This document shows, piece after piece, positions 6,043 to 13,452 of a stretch of DNA of 18,869 nucleotides. The notes below the pieces were generated by a model, which was given only the letters and a program-made list of their open reading frames with translations, was not told the DNA's origin and did not search any database. This DNA is from an uncultured Erysipelotrichaceae bacterium (GTDB lineage Bacteria; Bacillota_I; Bacilli_A; RF39; UBA660), in assembly GCA_902797275.1 (NCBI GenBank), contig CADBSI010000013.1, positions 1 through 18,869 on the forward strand, given 5' to 3'. Within the stretch, counting starts at the first letter, position 1. Each line of letters starts with the position of its first letter. Made by a program: the position numbers and the translations under genes.

Positions 6043-6069
6043 TATTTTATGGTTTTTATTTTATTATGT
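6043..6069 (-). promoter_or_regulatory. Possible SigK/SigE-like promoter for the small membrane proteins
   Basis: On the minus strand AC (6068-6069), 16 bases, then CATAAAATA (6043-6051) fits the mother-cell sigma-K pattern AC-N16-CATAnnnTA. It lies about 32 bp upstream of the YjcZ-like start, leaving a sensible leader. No good SigA promoter was seen in this interval. In AT-rich DNA such a match can be chance. Confidence 0.3.
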
Positions 6070-6102
6070 GAGGGCAAAAAGTAGAAATATTGTAAAAAAG
6101 AA

Positions 6103-6133
6103 TTGTTTTTTTATCATTATTTTGTTATGATAA
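6103..6133 (+). promoter_or_regulatory. Candidate promoter of the PrsA-like gene
   Basis: TTGTTT (6103-6108), 17 bases, TATGAT (6126-6131) lies just upstream of the start at 6156. The inverted repeat TTATCAT/ATGATAA (6111-6117, 6127-6133) overlaps the spacer and -10 and could be an operator. Confidence 0.45.
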
Positions 6134-6155
6134 TAATGTTTAAAAGGAGGATTAA

Positions 6156-7142
6156 ATGAAAAAAACATTAATTATTGCTACTACATTCCTATTAATAATA
6201 TCAACTCTTGGATGTAGTAAAGAAACTAAACTTGAAGGTGGTGAAAAAGAATTAGTTAGTTTTACTGATACTAAACTTAATATATCTACAAATGACTTAT
6301 ATGAAAAATTAAAAGATAAATATGGTATTAATTTCTTAATTGATATGATAGATACTAAAATACTTGATAAAGAATTTCCAGATAGTGATAGTATAAATGA
6401 TTATGTAAATATTCAAGTAAATTCTATTAAAAATTATTATAAAACTGAAACTGAATTTTTAGAATATATTAATAACTATGGTTATAAAAATGAAGATGAA
6501 TTAAAAGAATATTTTAAATTAAATTATAAAAGAAATTTAGCTATTAAAGATTATTTAAAAACTTTAGTAAGTGAAGATGATATTAATAATTATTATAATA
6601 ATAAAATAACTGGTGATATTCAAACTAAACACATTTTAATTGAAGTTAAAACTACATCTAGTCAAACTGAAGATGAAAAAAGAACAGTTAAAGAAGAAGC
6701 TTTAAAGAAAGCTAAAGAAGCAATTGATAAGTTAAATGAAGGTAAAAGTTTTGATGAAGTTTGTAAAGAATACTCAGATGATGATGCAACTAAAAATATG
6801 GGTGGTTTGATGGGATTTATCAATACTCTTAATTTAGATGATGTTAGTCGTCAAGAATTAACTAAACTTGAAGTTGGTAAATACTCAACTGAAGCTCTTG
6901 AAACTGAATATGGTTATGAAATATTCATGAAAGTATCTGAAAAAGATAAACCTAAATTAGAAGATGTTAAAACTCATATAATTGAAACTTTAGCTGATGA
7001 AAAATTAACTAAAGATAATAAATTACAATATAAAGGTTTAGAATATATTCGTGATAAATATGGCTTCAGTATTAAAGATGAAGACTTACAAGTATATTAT
7101 GAAAATACAATGAATAATTTATTAAATAGTAAAGAATCTTAA
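6156..7142 (+). CDS. prsA: PrsA-like peptidyl-prolyl isomerase lipoprotein (foldase)
   Basis: The 328-residue protein has a lipoprotein signal (MKKTLIIATTFLLIISTLGC) with lipobox STLGC and lipidated Cys20. It should sit on the outer face of the membrane and help fold secreted proteins. Residues 30-145 form a helical SurA/PrsA-type N-terminal region. About 150-260 is a parvulin rotamase domain: QTKHILIEVK opens it, then FDEVCKEYSDD, MGGLMGFINT and YGYEIFMKVSEK. The helical C-terminus re-joins the N-terminal chaperone part. Several parvulin positions are conservative, so isomerase activity is likely but unproven. Length matches PrsA (about 290-330). ATG follows AAAAGGAGGATTAA. It is monocistronic, ending at the terminator 7131-7160. 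It may help export the large DGR surface protein nearby, which is only an inference. Confidence 0.88.
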   Translation: MKKTLIIATTFLLIISTLGCSKETKLEGGEKELVSFTDTKLNISTNDLYEKLKDKYGINFLIDMIDTKILDKEFPDSDSINDYVNIQVNSIKNYYKTETEFLEYINNYGYKNEDELKEYFKLNYKRNLAIKDYLKTLVSEDDINNYYNNKITGDIQTKHILIEVKTTSSQTEDEKRTVKEEALKKAKEAIDKLNEGKSFDEVCKEYSDDDATKNMGGLMGFINTLNLDDVSRQELTKLEVGKYSTEALETEYGYEIFMKVSEKDKPKLEDVKTHIIETLADEKLTKDNKLQYKGLEYIRDKYGFSIKDEDLQVYYENTMNNLLNSKES

Positions 7143-7160
7143 TGATTCTTTTCTTTTTTT
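7131..7160 (+). terminator. Terminator of the PrsA-like gene
   Basis: AAAGAATC (7131-7138) pairs with GATTCTTT (7144-7151), with a run TCTTTTTTT after it. The stop codon (7140-7142) lies in the loop. Confidence 0.8.
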
Positions 7161-7211
7161 ACTAATAAAATTGAAATGAGCCGATTTTAAGCCAAATTTA
7201 ATCCGATAAAT

Positions 7212-7234
7212 AAAAAAATGTGTATTTCTACACA
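7212..7234 (-). terminator. Terminator of the secG-ended operon
   Basis: On the minus strand TGTGTA-GAAA-TACACA forms a six-bp stem with a GNRA-type tetraloop, followed by seven T (7212-7218). The secG stop codon (7228-7230) straddles the 5' arm and loop. It ends the long minus-strand operon. Confidence 0.8.
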
Positions 7235-7443
7235 AATTCCATTATTAAACTTATAATAAAGAAAGCAAATCCTAAGATAAGAGTTATACGACTAATAACT
7301 AGTTCAGAACCTCTTTCTTTTCTTTTACTAAATAAATCCATACTTCCCCCACTTATTATTTGGCTAGCAGGTTCAGCTTTTCCACTTTGAAGTAAAACTA
7401 TTATAATTAATAAAATTGCTATAATTAATAAAACTATTTGCAT
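7228..7443 (-). CDS. secG: SecG, protein-export membrane subunit
   Basis: The 71-residue protein has two membrane helices (about 2-18 and 50-69) joined by a cytoplasmic loop holding LLQSGKAEPASQIISGGS and a basic segment SKRKERG. This is the normal SecG layout and length (70-80). SecG is the accessory subunit of the SecYEG translocon and eases SecA-driven export. GAGGGTGATAAT provides the ribosome binding site. It is the last gene of the unit, 36 bases after the VanZ-like gene and followed directly by a terminator. Confidence 0.92.
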   Translation of the reverse strand: MQIVLLIIAILLIIIVLLQSGKAEPASQIISGGSMDLFSKRKERGSELVISRITLILGFAFFIISLIMEFV

Positions 7444-7479
7444 ATTATCACCCTCACTTTCAATAAAATATCATATTTT

Positions 7480-7920
7480 TTAAATTTTAGCAAGTTTTTC
7501 TTTATTTTTTCTTATTTTTTTAGTAATTAAATAAGCAAGTGTTATTCCCGTTGTATCAATTAAAATATCTCTTAGTTCACAACTTCTATTTACAATAAAT
7601 AACTGATGGATTTCATCACTTATAGCATATAATAAACAAAAATAAAAGGCATATTTAGAAACATTAAATCTTTTAAAACAATTGAATGTTAGTAAGTATA
7701 AAATAAAGTAAATTGATACATGAGCAATTTTTCTAACAATAAATGTTATGGTATGATAATTACCAGGAATTATTTTTTTAATAATATTAACAATTACCCC
7801 ACTACTAACATCAGATACACTTCCTGGTTGATTAGAAAAATAAAATATTAGAAAACACCAAAAGATAAGTAAAACAATACTTAATATTTTTTTTAATTTA
7901 TCTAGATTTTCTAGTTTCAT
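7480..7920 (-). CDS. VanZ-like family membrane protein
   Basis: The 146-residue protein has about four membrane helices and the VanZ signature in order: FYFSNQPG after the first helix (about 26-33), RKIAHVSIYFILYLL (63-77), then YAISDEIHQLFIVNRSCELRDILIDTTG (about 98-125), with the acidic DE-HQ and RD-D residues conserved in the family. VanZ of Tn1546 lowers teicoplanin susceptibility, but most chromosomal homologues have no established role. The end is basic (KKIRKNKEK). The start overlaps the upstream 146-residue gene by 23 bases, implying coupling; its Shine-Dalgarno (GAAGTAGA) is weak. Confidence 0.88.
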   Translation of the reverse strand: MKLENLDKLKKILSIVLLIFWCFLIFYFSNQPGSVSDVSSGVIVNIIKKIIPGNYHTITFIVRKIAHVSIYFILYLLTFNCFKRFNVSKYAFYFCLLYAISDEIHQLFIVNRSCELRDILIDTTGITLAYLITKKIRKNKEKLAKI

Positions 7921-8338
7921 ATTCTACTTCATCTATTCTTTCATTCATTAAATAAGATTTCTTAGCTATTTCTCCTTCTAATAATCTTATTTTTCTTTCT
8001 AACTTTTCTAATTGTTTTTTATTCATATAATTAACATATTTATTAATAACTTCTCTTTTAAATTTTTCAACTTCATTTAAAGCTAACATCATATTACCAG
8101 CTGGATCATCTGAGGTGTCATAGATACCAAGAATTAAATTAATTAATTTTTTAAATTTAGAATCTATATTTCTATTTATTATTTTATCAATTAAACTTTG
8201 GTTAATTATTACCATTTTATTAACATTTATAGCATCTTTTAATTTAATATTTTTATTTTTAGAATTAAGAGAATACCCATCTACTTTAAAATAAGTTGCT
8301 GATTTTTTATCTTTGTTTTTTATTATTAAATAGTTCAT
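7898..8338 (-). CDS. Unknown 146-residue protein between trmD and the VanZ-like gene
   Basis: No family recognised. Residues 1-60 look like a small mixed alpha/beta unit beginning MNYLIIKNKDKKSATYFK. Residues 60-85 hold a conserved-looking segment with LILGIYDTSDDPAGNMM. From about 85 the chain is a long charged helix or coiled coil (LNEVEKFKREVI, MNKKQLEKLERKIRLLEGEI). There is no signal peptide or membrane segment, so it is cytosolic. Its ATG overlaps the trmD stop by four bases (ATGA) with GGAGGAAAA inside the end of trmD, so it is translated with trmD. The coiled coil suggests oligomerisation or a protein partner; function cannot be read from sequence. Confidence 0.85.
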   Translation of the reverse strand: MNYLIIKNKDKKSATYFKVDGYSLNSKNKNIKLKDAINVNKMVIINQSLIDKIINRNIDSKFKKLINLILGIYDTSDDPAGNMMLALNEVEKFKREVINKYVNYMNKKQLEKLERKIRLLEGEIAKKSYLMNERIDEVEYETRKSR

Positions 8339-9003
8339 TTTTCCTCCAATAAATCCGGTCTTAGTTCTTTAGTCTTTTTTATTTGCTCATTTTTTCTGTA
8401 TTCAGCAATTTTTTTATGATCACCTGATAATAATACATCAGGAACTAACATACCTTCAAAATCACGAGGTTTAGTATAAGTTGGGTAATCAAGAAGTTTA
8501 CTATTAAAAGATTCGGATTCTAAGGATTCTTTATCAATTACCCCATCAAGTAGTCTTACAATACTATCAGTAATTAACATACTAGGTATCTCTCCTCCAG
8601 TTAAAATAAAGTCTCCTACACTAATAAACATATCACATATTGTTTTTATTCTTTCATCAAATCCTTCGTAATGACCACATAAAAGAATTAAATGTTTATA
8701 ATTTCTTAACTTTAAAGCCATTTCTTGTTTATAAGTTTTTCCCTCAGGAGTTAACATGATAACTAAGGAGTCATTAGTTTTAATACTTCTAATACAATCA
8801 AATATAGGTTGAGGCATCAAAACCATTCCAGCCCCGCCCCCATAAGGAGTATCATCAACACTTCCATGAGGATCTTTAGAATATTTTCGAAAATCAATAA
8901 TATTTATCTCTACTTTTTTATTTTCTATGGCTCTTTTTATAATAGATTCTGATAAAAATCCATCAAACATTTTAGGAAAAAGTGTTAAAATATCTATTTT
9001 CAT
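8335..9003 (-). CDS. trmD: tRNA (guanine37-N1)-methyltransferase TrmD
   Basis: This SAM-dependent enzyme makes m1G37 next to the anticodon and prevents frameshifting. The 222-residue sequence carries the SPOUT trefoil-knot segments: ILTLFPKMFDGFLSESI (5-21), DDTPYGGGAGMVLMPQP (50-66), LLCGHYEGFDERI (107-119) and VGDFILTGGEIPSM (128-141), then PTYTKPRDFEGMLVPDVLLSGDH. The glycine-rich loop and the catalytic Asp of the family are present. The C-terminal domain is slightly short relative to the usual 240-250 residues. ATGA overlaps join it to rimM upstream and the unknown 146-residue gene downstream. rpsP and rplS, common partners elsewhere, are missing from this run. Confidence 0.97.
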   Translation of the reverse strand: MKIDILTLFPKMFDGFLSESIIKRAIENKKVEINIIDFRKYSKDPHGSVDDTPYGGGAGMVLMPQPIFDCIRSIKTNDSLVIMLTPEGKTYKQEMALKLRNYKHLILLCGHYEGFDERIKTICDMFISVGDFILTGGEIPSMLITDSIVRLLDGVIDKESLESESFNSKLLDYPTYTKPRDFEGMLVPDVLLSGDHKKIAEYRKNEQIKKTKELRPDLLEEK

Positions 9004-9455
9004 AATAATCCATCAACCTCCATAACATCTATTCTTTTTTTATCTAAATTAACATTTACTAATTCAAAAGGAACATATTTATTATTAACTACTAAGATTT
9101 TTTTAGAATTATTTAAATATTTAATATCTAAAACATCACCTTTATAAATATTATTCATATATACTTTAAAACCAATTAAAGTAGAATCTAAGTATTCTCC
9201 ATCATCAAGAGAAATATTAAATACAAATACTTTACTTCCTTTTAAATCAATTATTTGATTTATATTAGTAATTCCTTTAAGAGTAATCATATCATATTCT
9301 TTATGACGTCTATAACTATTAATTATAAATTCTTGATTATCAATTATTAAAGTATTACCAACAAAAAATATTTTATCTTTATATTTAAAATCAGATTTTA
9401 TTCTTATTTCCCCTTTAATACCATGAGTATTAACATATTTACCAATATATATCAT
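9000..9455 (-). CDS. rimM: Ribosome maturation factor RimM
   Basis: RimM binds ribosomal protein S19 and helps 30S head maturation. The 151-residue protein opens with IGKYVNTHGIKGEIRIKS, the usual RimM N-terminal barrel signature. It then has ITNINQIIDLKGSKVFV and, after the linker, the PRC-barrel part (DGEYLDSTLIGFKVY, GDVLDIKYL, VPFELVNVNLDKKRIDV). Length is slightly below the usual 165-175. It overlaps the TrmH-family gene (ATGA, 9452-9455) and trmD (9000-9003), so the three are tightly coupled. TAGGTGAG upstream supports the start. Confidence 0.95.
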   Translation of the reverse strand: MIYIGKYVNTHGIKGEIRIKSDFKYKDKIFFVGNTLIIDNQEFIINSYRRHKEYDMITLKGITNINQIIDLKGSKVFVFNISLDDGEYLDSTLIGFKVYMNNIYKGDVLDIKYLNNSKKILVVNNKYVPFELVNVNLDKKRIDVMEVDGLL

Positions 9456-10180
9456 TTCTCACCTAATTCATATAAAAGTATTCCCGTTGCAACTCCAAGA
9501 TTTAAACTTTCACAATTTTTATTCATTTTTATATATAAATTTTTATCACATAAATTAAGTATTTCTTCTTTAACTCCATTTCCTTCATTCCCCATAATAA
9601 GAGCAAACCTTGAAGAGTTAACTTCTTTTACATCTACTCCATCTCTAACATTAGTCCCTAGGATTAAATAATTATTCTCTTTTAATTTTTTAATAACTTT
9701 AATTAAATCAGTTCTTATTATATTAATTTTATAAATCATACCTTCACTACTACGAATAACTTTATCATTATATAGATCAACAGAATTATTACTTAAAATA
9801 ATATCTGATATATTAAAAGCAACAGAACTTCTTATAATTGTACCTAAATTACCAGGATCTTGAATATCATCTAAAATAAGTATTCTACTACCTAAATTAT
9901 CATTCATTTCTTTCATTTTAACAACTCCTATAAAATTAGAAGTTGTATCTAAACTAGATAATTTCTTAATAATTTCTTTAGATACATAAGTTATATTAAA
10001 ATCATATTTATTAATACTACCATCAAGAGCTAATAAATCTACTAAACAATTATTATTAATTGCTTCTTTAATTAAATTATCAGTTTCTACTAAATATAAT
10101 TTAAAATTATCTCTGTATTTCTTTGTTTTTAATTTTAAATATTTTTTTATTTTAGGATTATCTAAACTAGTAATTACCAT
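9452..10180 (-). CDS. TrmH/SpoU-family RNA 2'-O-methyltransferase
   Basis: The 242-residue protein has a SpoU substrate-binding N-terminus (1-90: SLDNPKIKKYLKLKTKKYR, LVETDNLIKEAI). A SPOUT catalytic domain follows, with three motifs: DDIQDPGNLGTIIRS (motif 1, catalytic Arg), LIMGNEGNGV (motif 2) and MNKNCESLNLGVATGILLYE (motif 3). Members methylate ribose 2'-OH in 23S rRNA or tRNA; the target here is not readable, and the YsgA/RlmB-like group is the closest by eye. AGGAG precedes the start. It lies 11 bases after the 78-residue gene and overlaps rimM by four bases. Confidence 0.93.
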   Translation of the reverse strand: MVITSLDNPKIKKYLKLKTKKYRDNFKLYLVETDNLIKEAINNNCLVDLLALDGSINKYDFNITYVSKEIIKKLSSLDTTSNFIGVVKMKEMNDNLGSRILILDDIQDPGNLGTIIRSSVAFNISDIILSNNSVDLYNDKVIRSSEGMIYKINIIRTDLIKVIKKLKENNYLILGTNVRDGVDVKEVNSSRFALIMGNEGNGVKEEILNLCDKNLYIKMNKNCESLNLGVATGILLYELGEK

Positions 10181-10191
10181 ATAAACTCCTT

Positions 10192-10428
10192 TTATCTTTT
10201 TTTAATTTTATCTTTATCTAAAAAATTTTTAAATACCTCATTAAATCTTTTTTTAAATAGATTATCTAAATACATTTTTCTATTTACTTCCATTTTAAAA
10301 GTTAAATCAAAAGAGTATTTTTCCCATACTAAATAAATTGCTTCAGGATGCGTATATAAATAATTAAAATCTATTATTTCTTTAGTAGGATCTTTTATTC
10401 TTTCAAAATAATTGTTAATACCTTTCAT
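10192..10428 (-). CDS. Unknown 78-residue basic protein
   Basis: No family recognised. It is a small, basic, helix-rich soluble protein with several aromatic residues (YLYTHPEAIYLVWEKYSFD) and a Lys-rich end (DKDKIKKR). GAGGGGG precedes ATG at 10426-10428, a strong ribosome binding site that supports real expression. It starts 23 bases after the double-HEPN gene and ends 11 bases before the TrmH-family gene, so it is in the same unit. It could be an RNA-binding helper of the methyltransferase or a partner of the HEPN protein, but nothing in the sequence decides this. Confidence 0.75.
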   Translation of the reverse strand: MKGINNYFERIKDPTKEIIDFNYLYTHPEAIYLVWEKYSFDLTFKMEVNRKMYLDNLFKKRFNEVFKNFLDKDKIKKR

Positions 10429-10451
10429 AAATCCCCCTCATTAACTTAATA

Positions 10452-12131
10452 TTATAACATACTTTTCTTATCTTTTTCGAAAGTTTTTAAATAATCTATT
10501 ACAATACTTAAATTATTTTCCAAAAAGGCTACAAAGTCTTCTAAAGTAATATCTAATTTAAAACTTAAATTATTTTCATAGACATTTTCAAAACAAATAA
10601 TAGTATCATGAAAACCACTTTTAAATATAGAACTTACTCCTCCATGAGCAATACTATTTCTTAATCCTTCTATTATAGCTTTATTAGTTAAATAAGACTC
10701 GTTATTAAGTATATAATTTTTTAAATCAATTAATTCTTTAGTTTTTTTTTCTTTTCCATTTTCTAAATCTTGAATATCTTTTTTTAGCTTTTCTAAGGTA
10801 TTTGTAATTTTTAAAACTATATCTTGTTTCTCTTTATTTATATTAGATAAATTTAATTCTGTTTTTGCTTTTTTCTCTTTTGCTTCTTTTATCTTAATAT
10901 CTAAAGATGTAATAAATTTCTTTTTTTCTTCTATATTATAATTATATGTTATTTTACTATATTTTAATAAACTTGTATCTAGTTTTTCATAAGGAAAACC
11001 TGTATTAGCTAAATCAGAATTTTTATATAAATTATTATAAGGATACATGAATAAAGAATTAAATAAAATAATTGAACTTGTAATTATTAAGTTAGGATCA
11101 TATTTAAAATCATTATTTAAAAATATTTTATTTAAATCAAGTGATTTAGTACATTCTATTCCTTCAAGTAATTGTAAAATTGATAAATAAGAATTTAATA
11201 AAGTAATTTGTTTATTATTTTTATCAAAATAAAATGATAAATATTCTCCTAAATAAGTAATTTGATTATGATAACTAAGTTTAGTATCTCTTGAGGTAAA
11301 TATTTTAGTATCAGTTATTATTTTATCAAATTCATATTCAGGTATTTTTTTATGTTCTCTTATTAATTCATAGCCTTTTGTTTGTAAATTTTTTTCTAAA
11401 TCATTTATTATGTTTATATCTAAAGTATCATTATATAAAGATATTTTATATAAAAAATAATCTATTACATTTTTTTCTAATTTTAAACCATTAGAATTTT
11501 TAAGAGTTAACTCTGTATATCTTGTATTTTTTAAAATATGTTTTATTTCTCCTTTTACTACCACTGGTTTAGTTCTATGTTCTTCTAGTTTAGTTATTTC
11601 TAATATTCCTTTTTTATATTCATTAATATCTTGATAAAATAAATAATTTTTTACATTTGAACGTATATATTCAACTAATTTATCTACTTTTATTCTAATT
11701 TCTTGCTTATTTAAATAAATTAAAATTTCTTTTTTAGAAAAATCTATTATAAAATTACCATGATCTAATCTATTTCTTATTTGAGCAAGTATTTCTGGTG
11801 CTGATAATACGTAATTACTTAAATTATATTGCTTATTATCTTCTTTTGCTATTATTAAAGTTGAAATATTAATTGCTTCATCTAATACTTTTGATAAAAA
11901 ACCTTTATTTTGCTTATTATTAATATTTTTAGTATATTCAACTACTATGCCTTCTTTTATAATACTTAAAATATTACAAACAGTTGCTACTTTAGTACCT
12001 AATATATAATCAGGTTCTAGAATATTCAAACCTATTTCTTTAACTTCTTTACTAGTATTCATTATACTATTAACATAACAAAAGAAAACATAAGTTGATT
12101 CTATATATTTTATTAAAAATTCATATTTCAT
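10452..12131 (-). CDS. Protein with two HEPN-type RNxxxH motifs (candidate ribonuclease)
   Basis: The 559-residue protein is mostly helical with no signal or membrane segment. It has two Rx4H motifs in classical HEPN context: IRNRLDHGNF (R119-N120...H124) after APEILAQ, and LRNSIAHGGV (R491-N492...H496) after the helix NKAIIEG. In HEPN domains this R-polar-x3-H motif is the metal-independent RNase site formed when two domains pair, so a single chain with two copies could form its own active site. Residues 401-470 are a charged coiled coil (EEKKKF, KEAKEKKAKTELNL, EKLKKDIQDLENGKEKKTKEL) between them. The middle (180-390) is unrecognised. GAGGTC precedes ATG 12129-12131. It leads the rRNA/tRNA methyltransferase operon. 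Alternatives: an anti-phage abortive infection protein, or a HEPN protein without catalysis. Confidence 0.7.
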   Translation of the reverse strand: MKYEFLIKYIESTYVFFCYVNSIMNTSKEVKEIGLNILEPDYILGTKVATVCNILSIIKEGIVVEYTKNINNKQNKGFLSKVLDEAINISTLIIAKEDNKQYNLSNYVLSAPEILAQIRNRLDHGNFIIDFSKKEILIYLNKQEIRIKVDKLVEYIRSNVKNYLFYQDINEYKKGILEITKLEEHRTKPVVVKGEIKHILKNTRYTELTLKNSNGLKLEKNVIDYFLYKISLYNDTLDINIINDLEKNLQTKGYELIREHKKIPEYEFDKIITDTKIFTSRDTKLSYHNQITYLGEYLSFYFDKNNKQITLLNSYLSILQLLEGIECTKSLDLNKIFLNNDFKYDPNLIITSSIILFNSLFMYPYNNLYKNSDLANTGFPYEKLDTSLLKYSKITYNYNIEEKKKFITSLDIKIKEAKEKKAKTELNLSNINKEKQDIVLKITNTLEKLKKDIQDLENGKEKKTKELIDLKNYILNNESYLTNKAIIEGLRNSIAHGGVSSIFKSGFHDTIICFENVYENNLSFKLDITLEDFVAFLENNLSIVIDYLKTFEKDKKSML

Positions 12132-12183
12132 AAAGACCTCGGTTAATATATTTTTTTTATTTATTTATTTTATTAATTTATTC

Positions 12184-12209
12184 AATTGGTCAGTCGCGTC
12201 TGACCAATT
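12184..12209. repeat. Perfect 10-bp inverted repeat upstream of the HEPN gene
   Basis: AATTGGTCAG (12184-12193) and CTGACCAATT (12200-12209) flank TCGCGT. It lies about 53 bp upstream of the HEPN gene start, in the 213-bp divergent interval with ftsW, which otherwise shows only AT-rich sequence. No T-tract follows. It could be an operator or a leader hairpin of the HEPN transcript. A TATAAT-like -10 on the minus strand near 12291-12297 would place it inside that leader. Confidence 0.6.
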
Positions 12210-12344
12210 CATAATCAATAATTTTAATATTTTAAGATTTCTATTTTAAATTAACAAATATATTTATTAATTTACTAACAAAACCATTATATCATATTTT
12301 ATTTATTTTTTTATATATTAAACATAAAATTAAATGGTGAAGAC

Positions 12345-13430
12345 ATGAAAAATAGAAAATTATTAATATTAAGTGTCATAGGTCTTATGATTCTATCTCT
12401 TTTTATGATTTATTCAGCTAGTTTCATCTGGGCTAATTATAAGTTTTCTAATCCTTTTAAATATGTTATTAATCAAGCTATTTTTAGTTTAATTGGTTTA
12501 GTTTTATTATATATTATTAGTAAAGTTGATTATAAATTTTATTATAAAAAGGCTAGTTTAATTCTTTTAATATGTGTAGTTTTATTAATTCTTGTATTAA
12601 TTCCTGGACTTGGTAATATAAGAAATGGTAGTCGTAGTTGGTTTGTTATTGGACCATTTTCTTTGCAACCAAGTGAGTTTTCTAAAATTGGTTTAATTAT
12701 TTTTACTAGTAAATACTTAGCCAATAGTAATAAATTTTTAAAAGATTATAAAAAAGGAATATTTCCTATTCTTTTTATTTTATTATTTATTTTTGGTCTT
12801 ATTATGTTAGAACCAGATTTTGGAACTGGTATGATAATTTTTGTTAGTATAATTGCTATGTTATTTATTGCTGGAGTTAACATAAAGTTTTTTCTTATTC
12901 TAGGACTAATTGGAGTACTTGGAATAGTTGGACTTATTATAATTGCACCTTATAGAATGGATAGGATTACTTCTTTTTTAAATCCTTGGTCAGATCCTCT
13001 TGGAACTGGTTTTCAAATAATTCAAAGTTTATATGCAATTGGACCAGGAGGACTATTTGGAACAGGTTATTTAAATAGTAGACAAAAAAACTTTTATTTA
13101 CCAGAACCTCAAACTGATTTTATTTTTTCAATTATCTCGGAAGAATTTGGCGTTATGGGTGTTTTAATTGTACTTGGTTTATTTTCCATTCTTTTAATTT
13201 CTTGTTTAAAAATAAGTTTAAAACAAACAGATAAATTTCCTAAATACCTAGCTTTTGGTTTAACATTTCAATTAATTGTTCAAGTTATTATGAATTTATC
13301 AGTTGTAATTGGTTTAATTCCCGTTACGGGGGTTACTTTACCTTTTTTATCATATGGAGGATCTAGTCTTCTTACTAGTTTAGTTGCAATTGGGATAATT
13401 TTAAATATTGATAATCAAACAAATAAATGA
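12345..13430 (+). CDS. ftsW: FtsW/RodA/SpoVE-family peptidoglycan glycosyltransferase (FtsW-like)
   Basis: This SEDS-family membrane enzyme polymerises lipid II glycan strands with a partner class B PBP. The 361-residue protein has about ten membrane helices and the SEDS landmarks in order: IYSAS (22-26), GSRSWF near 95, QPSEFSKIGLIIF, LEPDFGTGMII with the catalytic-region Asp, NPWSDPLGTGFQIIQSLYAIGPGGLFGTG, YLPEPQTDFIFSIISEEFG, and PVTGVTLPFLSYGGSSL near the end. The combination is closer to FtsW/SpoVE than RodA. A GGTGA site lies six bases before ATG. The stop is followed by the small membrane-anchored gene 22 bases on, and mraY converges from the other side, so cell-wall genes cluster loosely here. 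Confidence 0.93.
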   Translation: MKNRKLLILSVIGLMILSLFMIYSASFIWANYKFSNPFKYVINQAIFSLIGLVLLYIISKVDYKFYYKKASLILLICVVLLILVLIPGLGNIRNGSRSWFVIGPFSLQPSEFSKIGLIIFTSKYLANSNKFLKDYKKGIFPILFILLFIFGLIMLEPDFGTGMIIFVSIIAMLFIAGVNIKFFLILGLIGVLGIVGLIIIAPYRMDRITSFLNPWSDPLGTGFQIIQSLYAIGPGGLFGTGYLNSRQKNFYLPEPQTDFIFSIISEEFGVMGVLIVLGLFSILLISCLKISLKQTDKFPKYLAFGLTFQLIVQVIMNLSVVIGLIPVTGVTLPFLSYGGSSLLTSLVAIGIILNIDNQTNK

Positions 13431-13452
13431 TATATTAATAATAGGAGGAAAT

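Noticed and set aside
9423..9671. Plus-strand frame over rimM and the TrmH-family gene
   Set aside because: Antisense to two conserved genes and without an RBS.
10452..12131. Double-HEPN protein as a Cas13-type effector
   Set aside because: Only 559 residues, no CRISPR array or Cas1/Cas2 in the window, and similarity is limited to the two RNxxxH motifs.
12542..12724. Minus-strand frame inside ftsW
   Set aside because: Antisense to conserved SEDS motifs.
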